The notes beneath the pieces were generated by a model that was given only the letters and a program-made list of their open reading frames with translations, had not been told where the DNA came from and searched no databases. This document shows, piece after piece, positions 48,514 through 57,765 of a stretch of 64,000 nucleotides of DNA; position 1 is the stretch's first letter; each line of letters opens with the position of its first letter. This DNA is from Brevundimonas sp. EYE_349 (lineage in GTDB: Bacteria; Pseudomonadota; Alphaproteobacteria; Caulobacterales; Caulobacteraceae): contig NZ_JAHXPB010000006.1 in NCBI RefSeq assembly GCF_023147505.1, positions 124,001-188,000 of the forward strand, written 5' to 3'. Both the position numbers and the translations under genes were made by a program.

Positions 48514-49767
48514 ATGCCTCCCTCATATCGCCGGCCGCCACGCTTCGCGCTCGGCTGCGCGCTCGCCGCCTTCGCGGCTGTGCTGGCCAGCCCCGCCTGG
48601 GCTGACCCCGCCCCTTCGTTCGCCGAGCTCCTCGCCCGACTGGATCAGACCCCTGCCACACTGGAAGCTGGGGCGCTCGTGGACGCCGCGGAAGCGCGGG
48701 CTCGGCAGGCGCGTGTCCGCCCCAACCCGACCCTCGCCCTGGACGCCGAGAATGCGTTCGGAAGCGGTCCCTTCTCGGGTTATGACAACGCCGAGACCAC
48801 GCTCTCGGTCACCCAGGATCTTGAGCTCTGGGGCCGGCGTACGGCTCGGATCAATGCAGCTCGCGCGGATGCGGGAACCGCGTCGCTGCGGCGGGACCTC
48901 GCCGTAGTCGACGCCGCTGGACGGTTGGCGCTGGTCTACGCCGACGCCGAAGCGGCCGAACGTCGCGCGATGCTGGCGGAAGAGACTCTGAGCCTTACCT
49001 TGGCCGACGCCCGCGCCGCCCTCGTGCTGGTGGAGGAGGGGCGCGAGCCGCTTCTGCGCGGCATCCAGGGCGAGAGCGAAGCGGCCGCCGCGCGCGCTGG
49101 TCTCGATGAAGCCATCGCCGAACGGGACGCCGCCTTCGCGCGACTCACGGCCGTAGCCATGCTCATCGAGCCGGTGACGACCATCGAGGCCAGCCTGTTG
49201 GACCTGGCGCCGGCGGCCGCGCTTGCGCCGACGGACCAGACGCCGACGGTGCGCGTTGCCGAGGCGGAGCGCTCAGCCGCCGAAAGCCGCATCGCGGTCG
49301 AACGCACCCGGTCGCGACCGGACGTCAGCGCCAGCGTCGGCCTTCGCCGCTACGAGGCAGAAGACGCGACGGCGCTGACGTTCGGCCTCAGCCTGCCCCT
49401 GCCGTTGTTCGATCGGAACCGCGGCAACATCGAAGCCGCCCAGGCGGACTTCAGGGCGGCCGACGCCCGGCTGATGACCGCCCGCCAGGAAGCCCAGGCG
49501 GACCGGGCCGCAGCACAAGCCCGCCTCCGCGCCTCAGTCAGCCGCGTCAACGCCGCCGACGCCGGGGTGACCTCCGCCGAAGAAGCCTACCGCCTCTCGC
49601 GGATCGGCTTTGAGGCGGGCCGGATCTCGCAACTCGAGCTTCGCGCAACCCGCACCGCCCTGGTCAACGCCAGAACCGCCGCCGTGGACGCCCGCCTCGC
49701 CCGGGTCCGCGCGGAAATCGATCTCGCGCGCCAGGACGGCCGCGCCCCCTTCCAAGGAGCCCAATGA
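48514..49767 (+). CDS. czcC: CzcC-type outer-membrane efflux channel (TolC family)
   Basis: The 417-residue protein has a signal peptide (LGCALAAFAAVLASPAWA, cleaved after AWA) and two TolC repeats with long heptad helices. AEARARQARVRPNPTLALDAENAFG is the conserved RPNP region and LSVTQDLELWGRRTARINAARAD follows. A second repeat includes LPLPLFDRNRGNIEAAQADFRAA, another TolC signature (FDRNRG). It forms the outer channel of the CzcCBA Zn/Co/Cd exporter. The next gene begins 4 nt before its end. Confidence 0.92.
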   Translation: MPPSYRRPPRFALGCALAAFAAVLASPAWADPAPSFAELLARLDQTPATLEAGALVDAAEARARQARVRPNPTLALDAENAFGSGPFSGYDNAETTLSVTQDLELWGRRTARINAARADAGTASLRRDLAVVDAAGRLALVYADAEAAERRAMLAEETLSLTLADARAALVLVEEGREPLLRGIQGESEAAAARAGLDEAIAERDAAFARLTAVAMLIEPVTTIEASLLDLAPAAALAPTDQTPTVRVAEAERSAAESRIAVERTRSRPDVSASVGLRRYEAEDATALTFGLSLPLPLFDRNRGNIEAAQADFRAADARLMTARQEAQADRAAAQARLRASVSRVNAADAGVTSAEEAYRLSRIGFEAGRISQLELRATRTALVNARTAAVDARLARVRAEIDLARQDGRAPFQGAQ

Positions 49768-50966
49768 TGCGTAAGCGCACGTCCAACAAGACCCTGCTGA
49801 TCGGCGGGGTCGCCGCCCTCGTCATCCTCGGCGGCGGCGGTCTCTACCTGGCCATGGGCCGATCGGAGCCGCCCGCCGCCGAGGGCGCAGCCGCCGAAGG
49901 CGAAGCCGGGCACGCCGAAGAGGAGGGCGGCCATGCCGAAGGCGAGGCCGAGGCGCCGGAGGGCTTCGTCGCCCTCAGCGCGGAGCAGGCCCAGGCCGCC
50001 AATCTCCTTGTGGTCGGCGTCGGCCGGGGCGGCGGGGCCGAAACCCGTCTCTCCGGCCGTGTCGAGCCGATGATCGACGCCCGCGCCGCCGTCGCCGCCT
50101 CCGTCGGCGGGCGGGTGGAGCGGGTGCTGGTCGCGCCCGGTCAGTCCGTGCGGATCGGCCAGCCCCTCGCCAGCCTCGTGAGCGGCGACGCCGCCACCTT
50201 CCGCGCCGATGCGGACGCGGCCGCGGCCCAGTCTGAAGCCGCCCGTCAGGCCTACCAACGCAACAGCAACCTCGCCGACCAGGGCGTCGTCGCCCGGCAA
50301 GAGGTCGAGGCGTCCCGTGCGCAGCTGCTGAGCGCCGAGGCGGCGGCCCGTGCAGCGCGCGCCCGGTCGAGCGCGGCCGGTTCGCCCAACGCCGCCGGAC
50401 GGCTGAGCGTGAACAGCCCGATCGCCGGCGTGGTCACCAGCGTCCAGGTCGGCCCGGGAGGCTTCGTCCCGCAGGGCGGCGTGATCGCCGAAGTGACCAA
50501 TCCCGCGCGGGTCGAGCTCGTGTTCAACGCGCCGCCGCACCTTGCGGCCCTCGTACGCGCGGGGTCGACCCTCCGGGTCTCCAGCCCGGCAGGCGATTTT
50601 GACGCGGTCGTCACCGGCGTCGCCGCCGGGGCGGGCGCAGAAAGCGGCGCCACCGTGATCCGGGCGAGGCCGACCGGGGCGACCCTTCCCCCCGCCGGTT
50701 CCGCCGTCACCGGCGCTGTCGTGACCGGCGAAGCCGTCGGCGGGATGACCGTGCCGACGGAAGCCATCCAGACCGTCGACGGCGCCAGCGTCGTCTTCGT
50801 CCAGGTTCCGAACGGGTTCCAGGCCCGCCCCGTGCTCGTCGGCCGCCAGGCCGGGGGGCGGACGGAGATCCTGCGTGGGCTCGACGGGTCCGAACGGGTC
50901 GCCGGAACCAACGCCTTCCTCCTCAAAGCCGAACTCGCCAAGGGCGAGGCCGAGCACGGCCACTAG
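49764..50966 (+). CDS. czcB: CzcB-type RND periplasmic adaptor
   Basis: The 400-residue membrane fusion protein has an N-terminal anchor (TLLIGGVAALVILGGGGLYLAM) and a His/Glu-rich metal-binding stretch at about 45-72 (GEAGHAEEEGGHAEGEAEAPEG). The barrel-sandwich, hairpin (about 110-200) and beta-barrel domains follow, with VEPMIDARAAVAASVGGRVERVLVAPGQSVRIGQPLASL as lipoyl half-motif (split around SVGGRVERVLVAPGQ). It links CzcA with CzcC. It is coupled to czcC (ATGATG, overlapping) and lies 11 nt before czcA. Confidence 0.93.
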   Translation: MMRKRTSNKTLLIGGVAALVILGGGGLYLAMGRSEPPAAEGAAAEGEAGHAEEEGGHAEGEAEAPEGFVALSAEQAQAANLLVVGVGRGGGAETRLSGRVEPMIDARAAVAASVGGRVERVLVAPGQSVRIGQPLASLVSGDAATFRADADAAAAQSEAARQAYQRNSNLADQGVVARQEVEASRAQLLSAEAAARAARARSSAAGSPNAAGRLSVNSPIAGVVTSVQVGPGGFVPQGGVIAEVTNPARVELVFNAPPHLAALVRAGSTLRVSSPAGDFDAVVTGVAAGAGAESGATVIRARPTGATLPPAGSAVTGAVVTGEAVGGMTVPTEAIQTVDGASVVFVQVPNGFQARPVLVGRQAGGRTEILRGLDGSERVAGTNAFLLKAELAKGEAEHGH

Positions 50967-50977
50967 GGGACGCGCGC

Positions 50978-53900
50978 ATGTTCAAATTCATCATCGAACT
51001 GTCGGTCAAATTCCGATGGTTCATCGTCCTGGCCACGGCGCTCGTCGCGGCCTACGGCCTCCTCGAACTGACACGGTTGCCGATCGACGCCGTGCCGGAC
51101 ATCACCAACCGTCAGGTGCAGGTGACCACCGTCGCCCCGGCCCTGGCCCCCGAACAGATCGAACGTCAGGTCACCTATCCGATCGAGACCGCCATGGCCG
51201 GCATCCCCGGCCTGACCTCGACCCGGTCGCTGAGCCGCAACGGCTTCAGCCAGGTGACCGTCATCTTCACCGACCAGACAGACATCTATTTCGCCCGTCA
51301 GCAGGTCGCCGAACGACTGGCGCAGGCGCGCGAGACGATGCCCGAAGGCGTCGAACCGGCGCTGGCGCCCATCACCACCGGCCTTGGCGAGGTGCTGATG
51401 TGGACGGTCGATTACAAGCCGTTCAACAGCGCCAATCTGGCCAAGCCGGGTCAGACCGGCTGGCAGGCCGGCGGCGTCTATCTGACGCCGGAAGGCGATC
51501 TCCTCGCCACCCCGCAACAGCGCGCCACCTATCTGCGCACCATACAGGACTGGATCATCGCTCCGCAGATGCGGACGGCGCCCGGCCTGGCCGGCGTCGA
51601 CACCGTCGGCGGCTATGTGAAGGAATACGCGGTTCGTCCGGACACGGCGCGTCTGTCGGCCTACGGTCTCGGGATGGGCGACCTCATCCAGGCGCTCGAC
51701 CGGGCCAACACCCAGGCCGGGGCCGGCTATGTGCAGCGTGCGGGCGAGGCCCTGACCGTTCGCACGGACGCCCTGGCGTCAACCGTCGAGGACCTCGCCC
51801 AGGCGCCTGTTGTCAATCGAAACGGCCTCGTGGTCCGCGTCGCCGACGTCGCCACCGTCGAGGTCGGCCAGGCGCCGCGTCTGGGCGGCGCCAGCCGCGA
51901 CGGACACGAAGCGGTCTTGGGGACCGCCCTGATGATCGCGGGCGGCAACAGCCGCACCGTGGCCCAGGCCGCCGGAGACCGGCTCGAGGAGGTGCAGAAG
52001 ACCCTGCCCCCCGGCATCGAGGCGGTGACGGTGCTGGACCGGAGCGCCCTGGTGAACTCCACCATCGCCACGGTGGCGCGCAATCTGACCGAAGGCGCGC
52101 TGCTGGTCATCGTCGTGCTCTTCCTGCTGCTCGGCAACATCCGGGCGGCGAGCATCACGGCGTTGATGATCCCGATCAGCTTCCTGTTCGCCGTCATCGG
52201 GATGAACCGGTTCGGCATCAGCGGCAATCTGATGAGCCTCGGCGCGCTGGACTTCGGTCTGCTCGTCGACGGCGCCGTGGTTGTGGTCGAGAACACCCTG
52301 CTGATGCTCAGCCAGAAGCGGGCGGAGGCCGGGCGCATGCTGACCCGGCACGAGCGTCTGGGCGTCGCCGCAGCGGCGGCGCGCCAGATGGTCAAGCCGG
52401 CCGCCTTCGGTCAGCTGATCATCCTGCTGGTCTTCACCCCCCTGCTGATGCTGGAAGGCGTCGAGGGCAAGACCTTCATCCCGATGGGCGCGACGGTCAT
52501 GCTCGCCCTGGTCGGCGCCTTCATCTTCTCCTTCACCTTCGTGCCGGCGATGACGGCGCTCCTGGTGCGGGATCCCAAGACGGTCGAGGTCGACGACCAC
52601 GGCCGCGCCCACGAGCACGAGACCTTCCTGCTGCGCCACGCGCGCCGCTGGATCGCTCCGGCCATCCGCACGGCCGTCGATCGTCCGAAGATCGTCCTGC
52701 TCTCCGCGCTCGGCGCCCTCGTCGTCGGCGGCGTCACCTTCACCACCCTCGGCCGGGAGTTCATCCCGACCCTGGACGAGGGCGACATCGCCATGCAGGC
52801 GCTGCGGGTTCCGTCGGCGTCGCTCGAGCAGTCGCTCGCCATGCAGATGGCGATCGAGCGGGCGATCAAGGCCCAGCCGGAAGTGGAGACCATGTTCTCG
52901 CGGACCGGCACCGCCGAAGCGGCGGTGGATCCCATGCCGCCCAACATCTCCGACAGCGTCATCGTCCTGAAGGACCGCAAGGACTGGCCCAACCCGGGTC
53001 TGGAGAAGGAAGAGCTGATCGCTCGCTTCGAGGACGTCGCGTCGCGGCAGATCGGCAACAACTTCGAATTCAGCCAGCCGATCGAATTGCGGTTCAACGA
53101 GCTGATCTCCGGGGTGCGGACCGATCTGGCGGTCATGGTATATGGCGACGACTTCGCCACCATGCAGCGGGTCGCCGACCAGGTGGCCAACGCCCTGCGC
53201 CAGACGAACGGGGCGGCCGACGTGCGGGTGGAACAGGCGTCCGGCCTGCCGACCCTGACGATCAGCGTGGATCGCTTCGCCGCGGCCAGTTACGGCCTGT
53301 CGGCGGCCGACGTCTCCGAAGCCGTGTCCGCCGCCATCGGCGGCGCCGAGGCGGGCCGCATCTTCGAGGGCGACCGGCGCTTCGACGTCGTGGTCCGTCT
53401 GCCGGACGCCGCGCGCAATGATCCGGCGGCGCTCGCGGCCTTGCCGATCGTGTCCTCGACCGGCGTGACCGTGCCCCTGTCCTCGGTCGCGCGCATCCAG
53501 AGCGCCGAGGGACCGAACCAGATCAGCCGCAACGACGGCAGCCGACGCATGGTGGTCCAGGCCAATGTGCGAGGTCGTGATCTGGGCGGCTTCGTCACCG
53601 ACGCCCAGAGGTCGGTCGATCAGGTTCAGCTCCCCCCGGGCGTCCGCCTGGACTGGGGCGGCCAGTTCGAAAACCTCAAGCGCGCCGAACAGCGGCTGGG
53701 CCTGGTCATCCCGATCGTCTTCGTCCTGATCGGCGTGTTGCTGTTCATGGCGCTGGGCTCCTTCGCCGAGGCCGGTCTGGTGTTCGCCTGCGTGCCGCTC
53801 GCCCTGGTGGGCGGGGCGCTGGCGCTGCTCCTGCGCGGCATGCCGTTCTCCGTCTCGGCGGCGGTCGGCTTCATCGCCGTCTCCGGCGTGGCGACGCTCA

Positions 53901-54199
53901 ACGGCCTGGTTCTGATGCAGGCTATCCGCGAGCGGCTCCAGGCGGGCCTGCCCCCCCGCGACGCCGCCATCGAGGGCGCGTCCAGCCGCCTGCGCGCGGT
54001 GCTCACCACCGCGATGGTGGCGATCGTCGGATTCATTCCGATGGCCATCGCCCACGGCGCCGGGGCCGAGGTCCAGAAGCCGCTGGCGACCGTGGTCATC
54101 GGCGGCCTGATCACCGCCACCGCCCTGACCCTGCTGGTCCTGCCGACCTTCGCGGCGAGGGCGGTGCGTCACCGCAAGGACGAAGGGATCGAGGACTGA
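50978..54199 (+). CDS. czcA: CzcA-type heavy-metal RND pump
   Basis: The 1073-residue inner-membrane pump has twelve helices in two halves. The heavy-metal RND start FIIELSVKFRWFIVLATALVAAYGL and AVPDITNRQVQVTTVAPALAPEQIERQVTYPIE (seen as DITNRQVQV and EQIERQVTYPIE) are diagnostic. Helix 4 has LDFGLLVDGAVVVVENTLLML, with the D-x-x-x-x-x-D...E pattern of Zn/Co/Cd exporters rather than the Cu/Ag CusA type. PNISDSVIVLKDRKDWPNP and GQFENLKRAEQRL are also conserved. It drives efflux by proton antiport through CzcB and CzcC. Confidence 0.95.
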   Translation: MFKFIIELSVKFRWFIVLATALVAAYGLLELTRLPIDAVPDITNRQVQVTTVAPALAPEQIERQVTYPIETAMAGIPGLTSTRSLSRNGFSQVTVIFTDQTDIYFARQQVAERLAQARETMPEGVEPALAPITTGLGEVLMWTVDYKPFNSANLAKPGQTGWQAGGVYLTPEGDLLATPQQRATYLRTIQDWIIAPQMRTAPGLAGVDTVGGYVKEYAVRPDTARLSAYGLGMGDLIQALDRANTQAGAGYVQRAGEALTVRTDALASTVEDLAQAPVVNRNGLVVRVADVATVEVGQAPRLGGASRDGHEAVLGTALMIAGGNSRTVAQAAGDRLEEVQKTLPPGIEAVTVLDRSALVNSTIATVARNLTEGALLVIVVLFLLLGNIRAASITALMIPISFLFAVIGMNRFGISGNLMSLGALDFGLLVDGAVVVVENTLLMLSQKRAEAGRMLTRHERLGVAAAAARQMVKPAAFGQLIILLVFTPLLMLEGVEGKTFIPMGATVMLALVGAFIFSFTFVPAMTALLVRDPKTVEVDDHGRAHEHETFLLRHARRWIAPAIRTAVDRPKIVLLSALGALVVGGVTFTTLGREFIPTLDEGDIAMQALRVPSASLEQSLAMQMAIERAIKAQPEVETMFSRTGTAEAAVDPMPPNISDSVIVLKDRKDWPNPGLEKEELIARFEDVASRQIGNNFEFSQPIELRFNELISGVRTDLAVMVYGDDFATMQRVADQVANALRQTNGAADVRVEQASGLPTLTISVDRFAAASYGLSAADVSEAVSAAIGGAEAGRIFEGDRRFDVVVRLPDAARNDPAALAALPIVSSTGVTVPLSSVARIQSAEGPNQISRNDGSRRMVVQANVRGRDLGGFVTDAQRSVDQVQLPPGVRLDWGGQFENLKRAEQRLGLVIPIVFVLIGVLLFMALGSFAEAGLVFACVPLALVGGALALLLRGMPFSVSAAVGFIAVSGVATLNGLVLMQAIRERLQAGLPPRDAAIEGASSRLRAVLTTAMVAIVGFIPMAIAHGAGAEVQKPLATVVIGGLITATALTLLVLPTFAARAVRHRKDEGIED

Positions 54200-54801
54200 T
54201 GGCCCGGACCCAGGATGACCGTCGGCAGCGCCGGACGCTGCTGACGGTTCTCGGCCTCAACGCCGGCCTGGCGGCGGCGCTCGGAATCGGCGGCGTGTCG
54301 GCCGATTCCAGCGCCTTGCTGGCCAATGCGCTGGATAACGCCTCGGACGCGGCGGTCTATCTGATCAGCTTTCTGGCCATCGGGCGGACAGGAGGCTGGA
54401 AGCGGGGCGCCGCGAGGGTGTCGGGGGTCATGCTGCTGGTCTTCGCCGCCGGCGTCCTCGTCGATGCCGTGCGCCGCGTGATCACCGGGACCGAGCCGAT
54501 CGGTCCGACCATGATGGCGCTCGCCCTGGTCGCCGCCGTGGTCAATCTGATCTGCCTGCAGCTCATCCGCCGCCAGCACAGCGGCGACGTCAACATGAAG
54601 GCGGCCGAGACCTTCAGCTTCAACGATTTCGCGTCCAACGGCGGCATCCTCGTCGCCGGCGGTCTGGTCCTCTGGCTCGACCAGGCCTGGCCCGACCTCG
54701 TCGTCGGGGTCCTCGTCGCGGCGATCGCGATCAAGGGCGGCGTCGAGATTCTCCGCGACGCCAACGCCGCCTCCGAACAGCCAGAGGAACGCGCTTCATG
54801 A
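54199..54801 (+). CDS. CDF-type cation transporter, compact (czc-operon copy)
   Basis: The 200-residue protein starts at ATG 54199 in the czcA stop (TGATG). Six helices without a C-terminal cytoplasmic domain. Helix 2 has NALDNASDAAVYLISFLAIG with D-x-x-x-D; helix 5 has FNDFASNGGILVAGG, where N-D replaces H-x-x-x-D. It is homologous to the protein of 46695-47345 but lacks its N-terminal Cys motif. Probably a metal/proton antiporter with altered metal site. It precedes czcD with an overlap. Confidence 0.8.
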   Translation: MARTQDDRRQRRTLLTVLGLNAGLAAALGIGGVSADSSALLANALDNASDAAVYLISFLAIGRTGGWKRGAARVSGVMLLVFAAGVLVDAVRRVITGTEPIGPTMMALALVAAVVNLICLQLIRRQHSGDVNMKAAETFSFNDFASNGGILVAGGLVLWLDQAWPDLVVGVLVAAIAIKGGVEILRDANAASEQPEERAS

Positions 54802-55709
54802 CCAGTCACGACCACTCGAACGGCCACGCCCACGACCACACCGCCGGCGCGAACGCCCGGCAGCTCACGATCGCGCTGGCGCTGACCGGAACCTTCCTGA
54901 TCGTCGAGGTCATCGGCGGCCTGGTGTTCAACAGCCTCGCCCTGCTGTCGGACGCGGCGCATATGTTCACCGACGCGGCGGCCCTGGCCATCGCCTTGCT
55001 GGCGATCAAGATCGGCCAGCGGCCGGCGGACGAGAAGCGCACCTTCGGCTATCGCCGGTTCGAGATCCTGGCGGCGGCGTTCAACGCCGTGCTGCTCTTC
55101 GTCGTCGCCGGCTACGTCCTGTATGAGGGGATCAAGCGCATCCTCGATCCCGAGCCCGTCGGCTCGATCGGGATGCTGATCGTCGCCGCCGCCGGCCTGG
55201 TGATCAATCTGATCTCCATGCGCATCCTGTCGAGCGGCAAGGATCGCAGCCTCAACGTCAAGGGCGCCTATCTCGAGGTCTGGGCGGACATGCTCGGATC
55301 GCTCGGCGTCCTCGTCGCCGCCGTCGTCATCACCGTGACGGACTGGCGCTGGGTCGATCCGATCGTCGCGATCGCCATCGGCCTCTGGGTCCTGCCCCGG
55401 ACTTGGATCCTGCTGCGCGACACCACCCACATCCTGCTGGAGGGCGCCCCGCGCGGCGTGGCCCTGTCGGACGTCCGGGCCGCCATCCTCGCCACCGCCG
55501 GGGTCGCCAGCCTTCACGACCTCCACGTCTGGGTCTCGGGGGCGGATCAGGCGAGCTGCACGGTTCACGTCGTGCTGGTCGAGGGTGCCGACGCCGACGC
55601 AGTCCGACAGGCCGTCGGCGACATGCTCGAAGAGCGGTTCGACCTGCATCACACGACCGTCCAGACCGAGCTTGAGCCGTGCGGGGATGCGGGAGGTCTG
55701 CACGCATGA
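54798..55709 (+). CDS. czcD: CzcD-type cation diffusion facilitator
   Basis: The 303-residue protein has an N-terminal His-rich segment (HDHSNGHAHDHTAGAN), six helices and a C-terminal cytoplasmic domain (about 205-303). Helix 2: LLSDAAHMFTDAAALAIAL with H-x-x-x-D. Helix 5: GAYLEVWADMLGSLGVLVAAV with E-x-x-x-D, the form typical of the CzcD group. The C-terminal region contains ILLEGAPRGV and SLHDLHVWVSGADQ. It exports Zn, Co and Cd from cytoplasm to periplasm, for CzcCBA to remove. ATG 54798 overlaps the preceding gene. Confidence 0.93.
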   Translation: MTSHDHSNGHAHDHTAGANARQLTIALALTGTFLIVEVIGGLVFNSLALLSDAAHMFTDAAALAIALLAIKIGQRPADEKRTFGYRRFEILAAAFNAVLLFVVAGYVLYEGIKRILDPEPVGSIGMLIVAAAGLVINLISMRILSSGKDRSLNVKGAYLEVWADMLGSLGVLVAAVVITVTDWRWVDPIVAIAIGLWVLPRTWILLRDTTHILLEGAPRGVALSDVRAAILATAGVASLHDLHVWVSGADQASCTVHVVLVEGADADAVRQAVGDMLEERFDLHHTTVQTELEPCGDAGGLHA

Positions 55710-55779
55710 CCCGAAATGACGAGCCCGCCAGGTCCGGCGCCACGATCCCGCCCCTTGTCCAAATCTCGGAGACAAAGCC

Positions 55780-56223
55780 ATGAGACGCACCGGCTGGATC
55801 TCGGTGATCGCGGTCTTCCTCGCCGTCGCCGCCTTCGCCTTCGGCATTCTGTCCCGTCGCGGCGCGCCCGACGCCTCGGCCCCGCCGCCGGTCGAGGCGC
55901 GAGCGATCGACGCCCACGCCGGTCACGCGGGCGACCCCTCGGATACGCCGTCGACGCGGGCCTATCGGGAGGCCGCTGACCGCATGCACCAGGCGATGAA
56001 CATCGATTACTCCGGCGACGCTGACATCGACTTTCTGCGCGGCATGATCGCCCACCACGAGGGCGCGATCGCCATGGCCAGGATCGCGGTGGAGGAGGGC
56101 GAGGGGGATGACGTGCGCGGTCTCGCGCAGGAGATCATCCGCGCCCAGGAAGCCGAAATCCTGCGGATGCGGATCATGCTGGCGCGGCACGAGGACGCGC
56201 CGGCAGTCTCAGAACGGCCCTGA
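55780..56223 (+). CDS. DUF305-family metal-associated protein
   Basis: The 147-residue protein has one N-terminal helix (WISVIAVFLAVAAFAFGILS) that anchors or exports it. DUF305 features: YREAADRMHQAMNIDYSGDADIDFLRGMIAHHEGAIAMARI (split as MHQAMNIDYSGDADIDF and GMIAHHEGAIAMARIA, with H-H-E-G-A) and a second helix with EEGEGDDVRGLAQEIIRAQEAEI. DUF305 proteins are ferritin-like four-helix bundles often found in copper and heavy-metal clusters, and some bind copper. It follows czcD by 70 bp in the same direction. Confidence 0.9.
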   Translation: MRRTGWISVIAVFLAVAAFAFGILSRRGAPDASAPPPVEARAIDAHAGHAGDPSDTPSTRAYREAADRMHQAMNIDYSGDADIDFLRGMIAHHEGAIAMARIAVEEGEGDDVRGLAQEIIRAQEAEILRMRIMLARHEDAPAVSERP

Positions 56224-56227
56224 CCCG

Positions 56228-56638
56228 ATGGCCGGCAAGCGCTTCACGGTCCGCAGCCGCAGCATCCGCTGGCGCCAAGGGCGCTACAAGGGCCGCCGCG
56301 GCTCGAGCCCGCGCCGGCCGCCGAAGCCCCGGCCAGTACTTGATGTCGTAATCGCCGTCGGCGCCAGCCTGATCGCGGCCTTCTTCGTCCTGTGCATGGC
56401 CTTCTCCCTGCTCGGCGCCTACGGAACGCCGCTCTACATCGGCTACGGCGTGATGATGAGCCTGGTGACGGGCGGCTGTCTGGTGTTCGGTCCCCGCGAC
56501 CGAGCCGGATTGATGATCGCCGGCGGGCTCGGCGTGCTTTGCGTCGCCGGAACGCTCATCCTGTACGGGGTGCGGGCGGACGTGCACGACCATCCTCACG
56601 CCAACGAACGCCCCGCCGCCACAGGGAAGCGCGAATGA
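56228..56638 (+). CDS. Membrane protein with basic N-terminus and His-rich tail, hypothetical
   Basis: From ATG 56228 (4 nt after the DUF305 stop) it has 136 residues. The first 37 residues are very basic (many Arg and Lys). Three helices follow (VLDVVIAVGASLIAAFFVLCMAF, LYIGYGVMMSLVTGGCLVF and GLMIAGGLGVLCVAGTLILYG), then DVHDHPHANE, a short His tail. No family recognised. The operon position suggests a metal-related role. The acyltransferase gene starts in its stop codon. Confidence 0.65.
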   Translation: MAGKRFTVRSRSIRWRQGRYKGRRGSSPRRPPKPRPVLDVVIAVGASLIAAFFVLCMAFSLLGAYGTPLYIGYGVMMSLVTGGCLVFGPRDRAGLMIAGGLGVLCVAGTLILYGVRADVHDHPHANERPAATGKRE

Positions 56639-57765
56639 CGAGAAGCTCCGACGGGGAAGGTCAGGCCCGCCGCCCCGCGCGCATCGCCCGCGGAGGGTGG
56701 CTGGACGTGCTGCGGTTCGCCGCGGGATCACTGATCATCCTCTACCACTTCCGGGAAGCGGCCCCGCTGCCGCTCGGACAGATCCATCCGGTGTTCGACC
56801 GGGGGTTCCTGCTGACCAATTTCTTCATCATCGACTCCGGCTATGTGCTGGCCCGGATCTACGGCGAGCGCCTGGCCTCGGGCGGGATCGACGTCGGGGC
56901 CTACGCGCGCCAGCGGCTGCTGCGCGTGTTCCCGGCCCATCTGGCCGTGATCGCCGGTCTCGCGGCCTTGGTCGCGGCCGCCGCTCTGGCCGGGGTCCGA
57001 CCGAGCAATCCCCAATGGTTCGACTGGAGCCAGCTGCCCGCCCAGGTCTTGCTCGTGCAGGCCTATGGCGTGCCGGGCGGCGTCGGCTGGAACGCGCCGA
57101 CCTGGACGCTGTCGGCTCTGATCGGCTGCTATCTGCTCCTGCCCTGGATCTGCCGGGCGCTCTGGAGCCGACCCCGGGCCACGGCCGCGATCGCGATCAC
57201 CCTGCTTCTCGCCGCCGACGTCGCCAGCCGCGTCTGGCTGGGCGATCCGGTCTATCGCCTGCCCCTGCGGTTCGGATTCCTCCGCGCCCTTCCGCTCTTC
57301 CTGCTGGGCGTGGCCGCCGCCGTGGTCGGTGTGCGCGTCTACGTGCGTCCGTCCGTGGCGGGCGCCTTGGGACTCGGCGCTTTCGGTGCGCTCGCGCTCG
57401 GTCAGGCCGTTGGCCCCTTCGGCCTGGCCTCCCTGCTGCTGATGACGATCATCATCTGGGCGGCTGGAGCCTTGCCCGTGGTGCGCTCGTCGCGCCTGAT
57501 CGAACACCTCGGCTTGATGTCGTTCGCGATGTTTCTCACCAATGAAGTCGCCCGCATCGTCTGGTTCGGCGTCTTCGACGCCGTCGGACAGTCGGACTGG
57601 TCCATCGGGATGCGCTGGGGCGTCTGGGCCGCCGGTCTGGCGGCGGCGTTCATGGGGGCGGCGGCGTTCCGGTATGGGTTCGATCGGCCGGTCCAGGCCC
57701 GGTTGAACCCGCCGAGGCCTGCGACGCCTGCGCCGGGGGTCAGTGCGGATCGGCCGGTGGCCTGA
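56635..57765 (+). CDS. Acyltransferase-3-family membrane protein
   Basis: The 376-residue protein from ATG 56635 (ATGA overlap) has about ten helices. ARGGWLDVLRFAAGSLIILYHFREAAPLP has the motif R-F...H of acyltransferase family 3 (catalytic His in LYHF), NFFIIDSGYVLARIYGERL includes the second arginine/glycine region, and LLRVFPAHLAVI is conserved. These enzymes O-acetylate or succinylate cell-surface glycans. A link to metal resistance is unusual; its coupled position at the end of the czc operon is notable. Confidence 0.85.
   Translation: MTRSSDGEGQARRPARIARGGWLDVLRFAAGSLIILYHFREAAPLPLGQIHPVFDRGFLLTNFFIIDSGYVLARIYGERLASGGIDVGAYARQRLLRVFPAHLAVIAGLAALVAAAALAGVRPSNPQWFDWSQLPAQVLLVQAYGVPGGVGWNAPTWTLSALIGCYLLLPWICRALWSRPRATAAIAITLLLAADVASRVWLGDPVYRLPLRFGFLRALPLFLLGVAAAVVGVRVYVRPSVAGALGLGAFGALALGQAVGPFGLASLLLMTIIIWAAGALPVVRSSRLIEHLGLMSFAMFLTNEVARIVWFGVFDAVGQSDWSIGMRWGVWAAGLAAAFMGAAAFRYGFDRPVQARLNPPRPATPAPGVSADRPVA

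Noticed and set aside
51779..54172. Very long open frame (about 800 codons) on the - strand inside czcA
   Set aside because: It is an antisense shadow of czcA caused by high GC; its residues are rich in His, Arg and Gly without motifs, while the + strand frame has all RND signatures.
55255..55330. Glu in place of His in helix 5 of CzcD
   Set aside because: E-x-x-x-D at this position is, to my knowledge, usual in the CzcD group, so it is not an anomaly.
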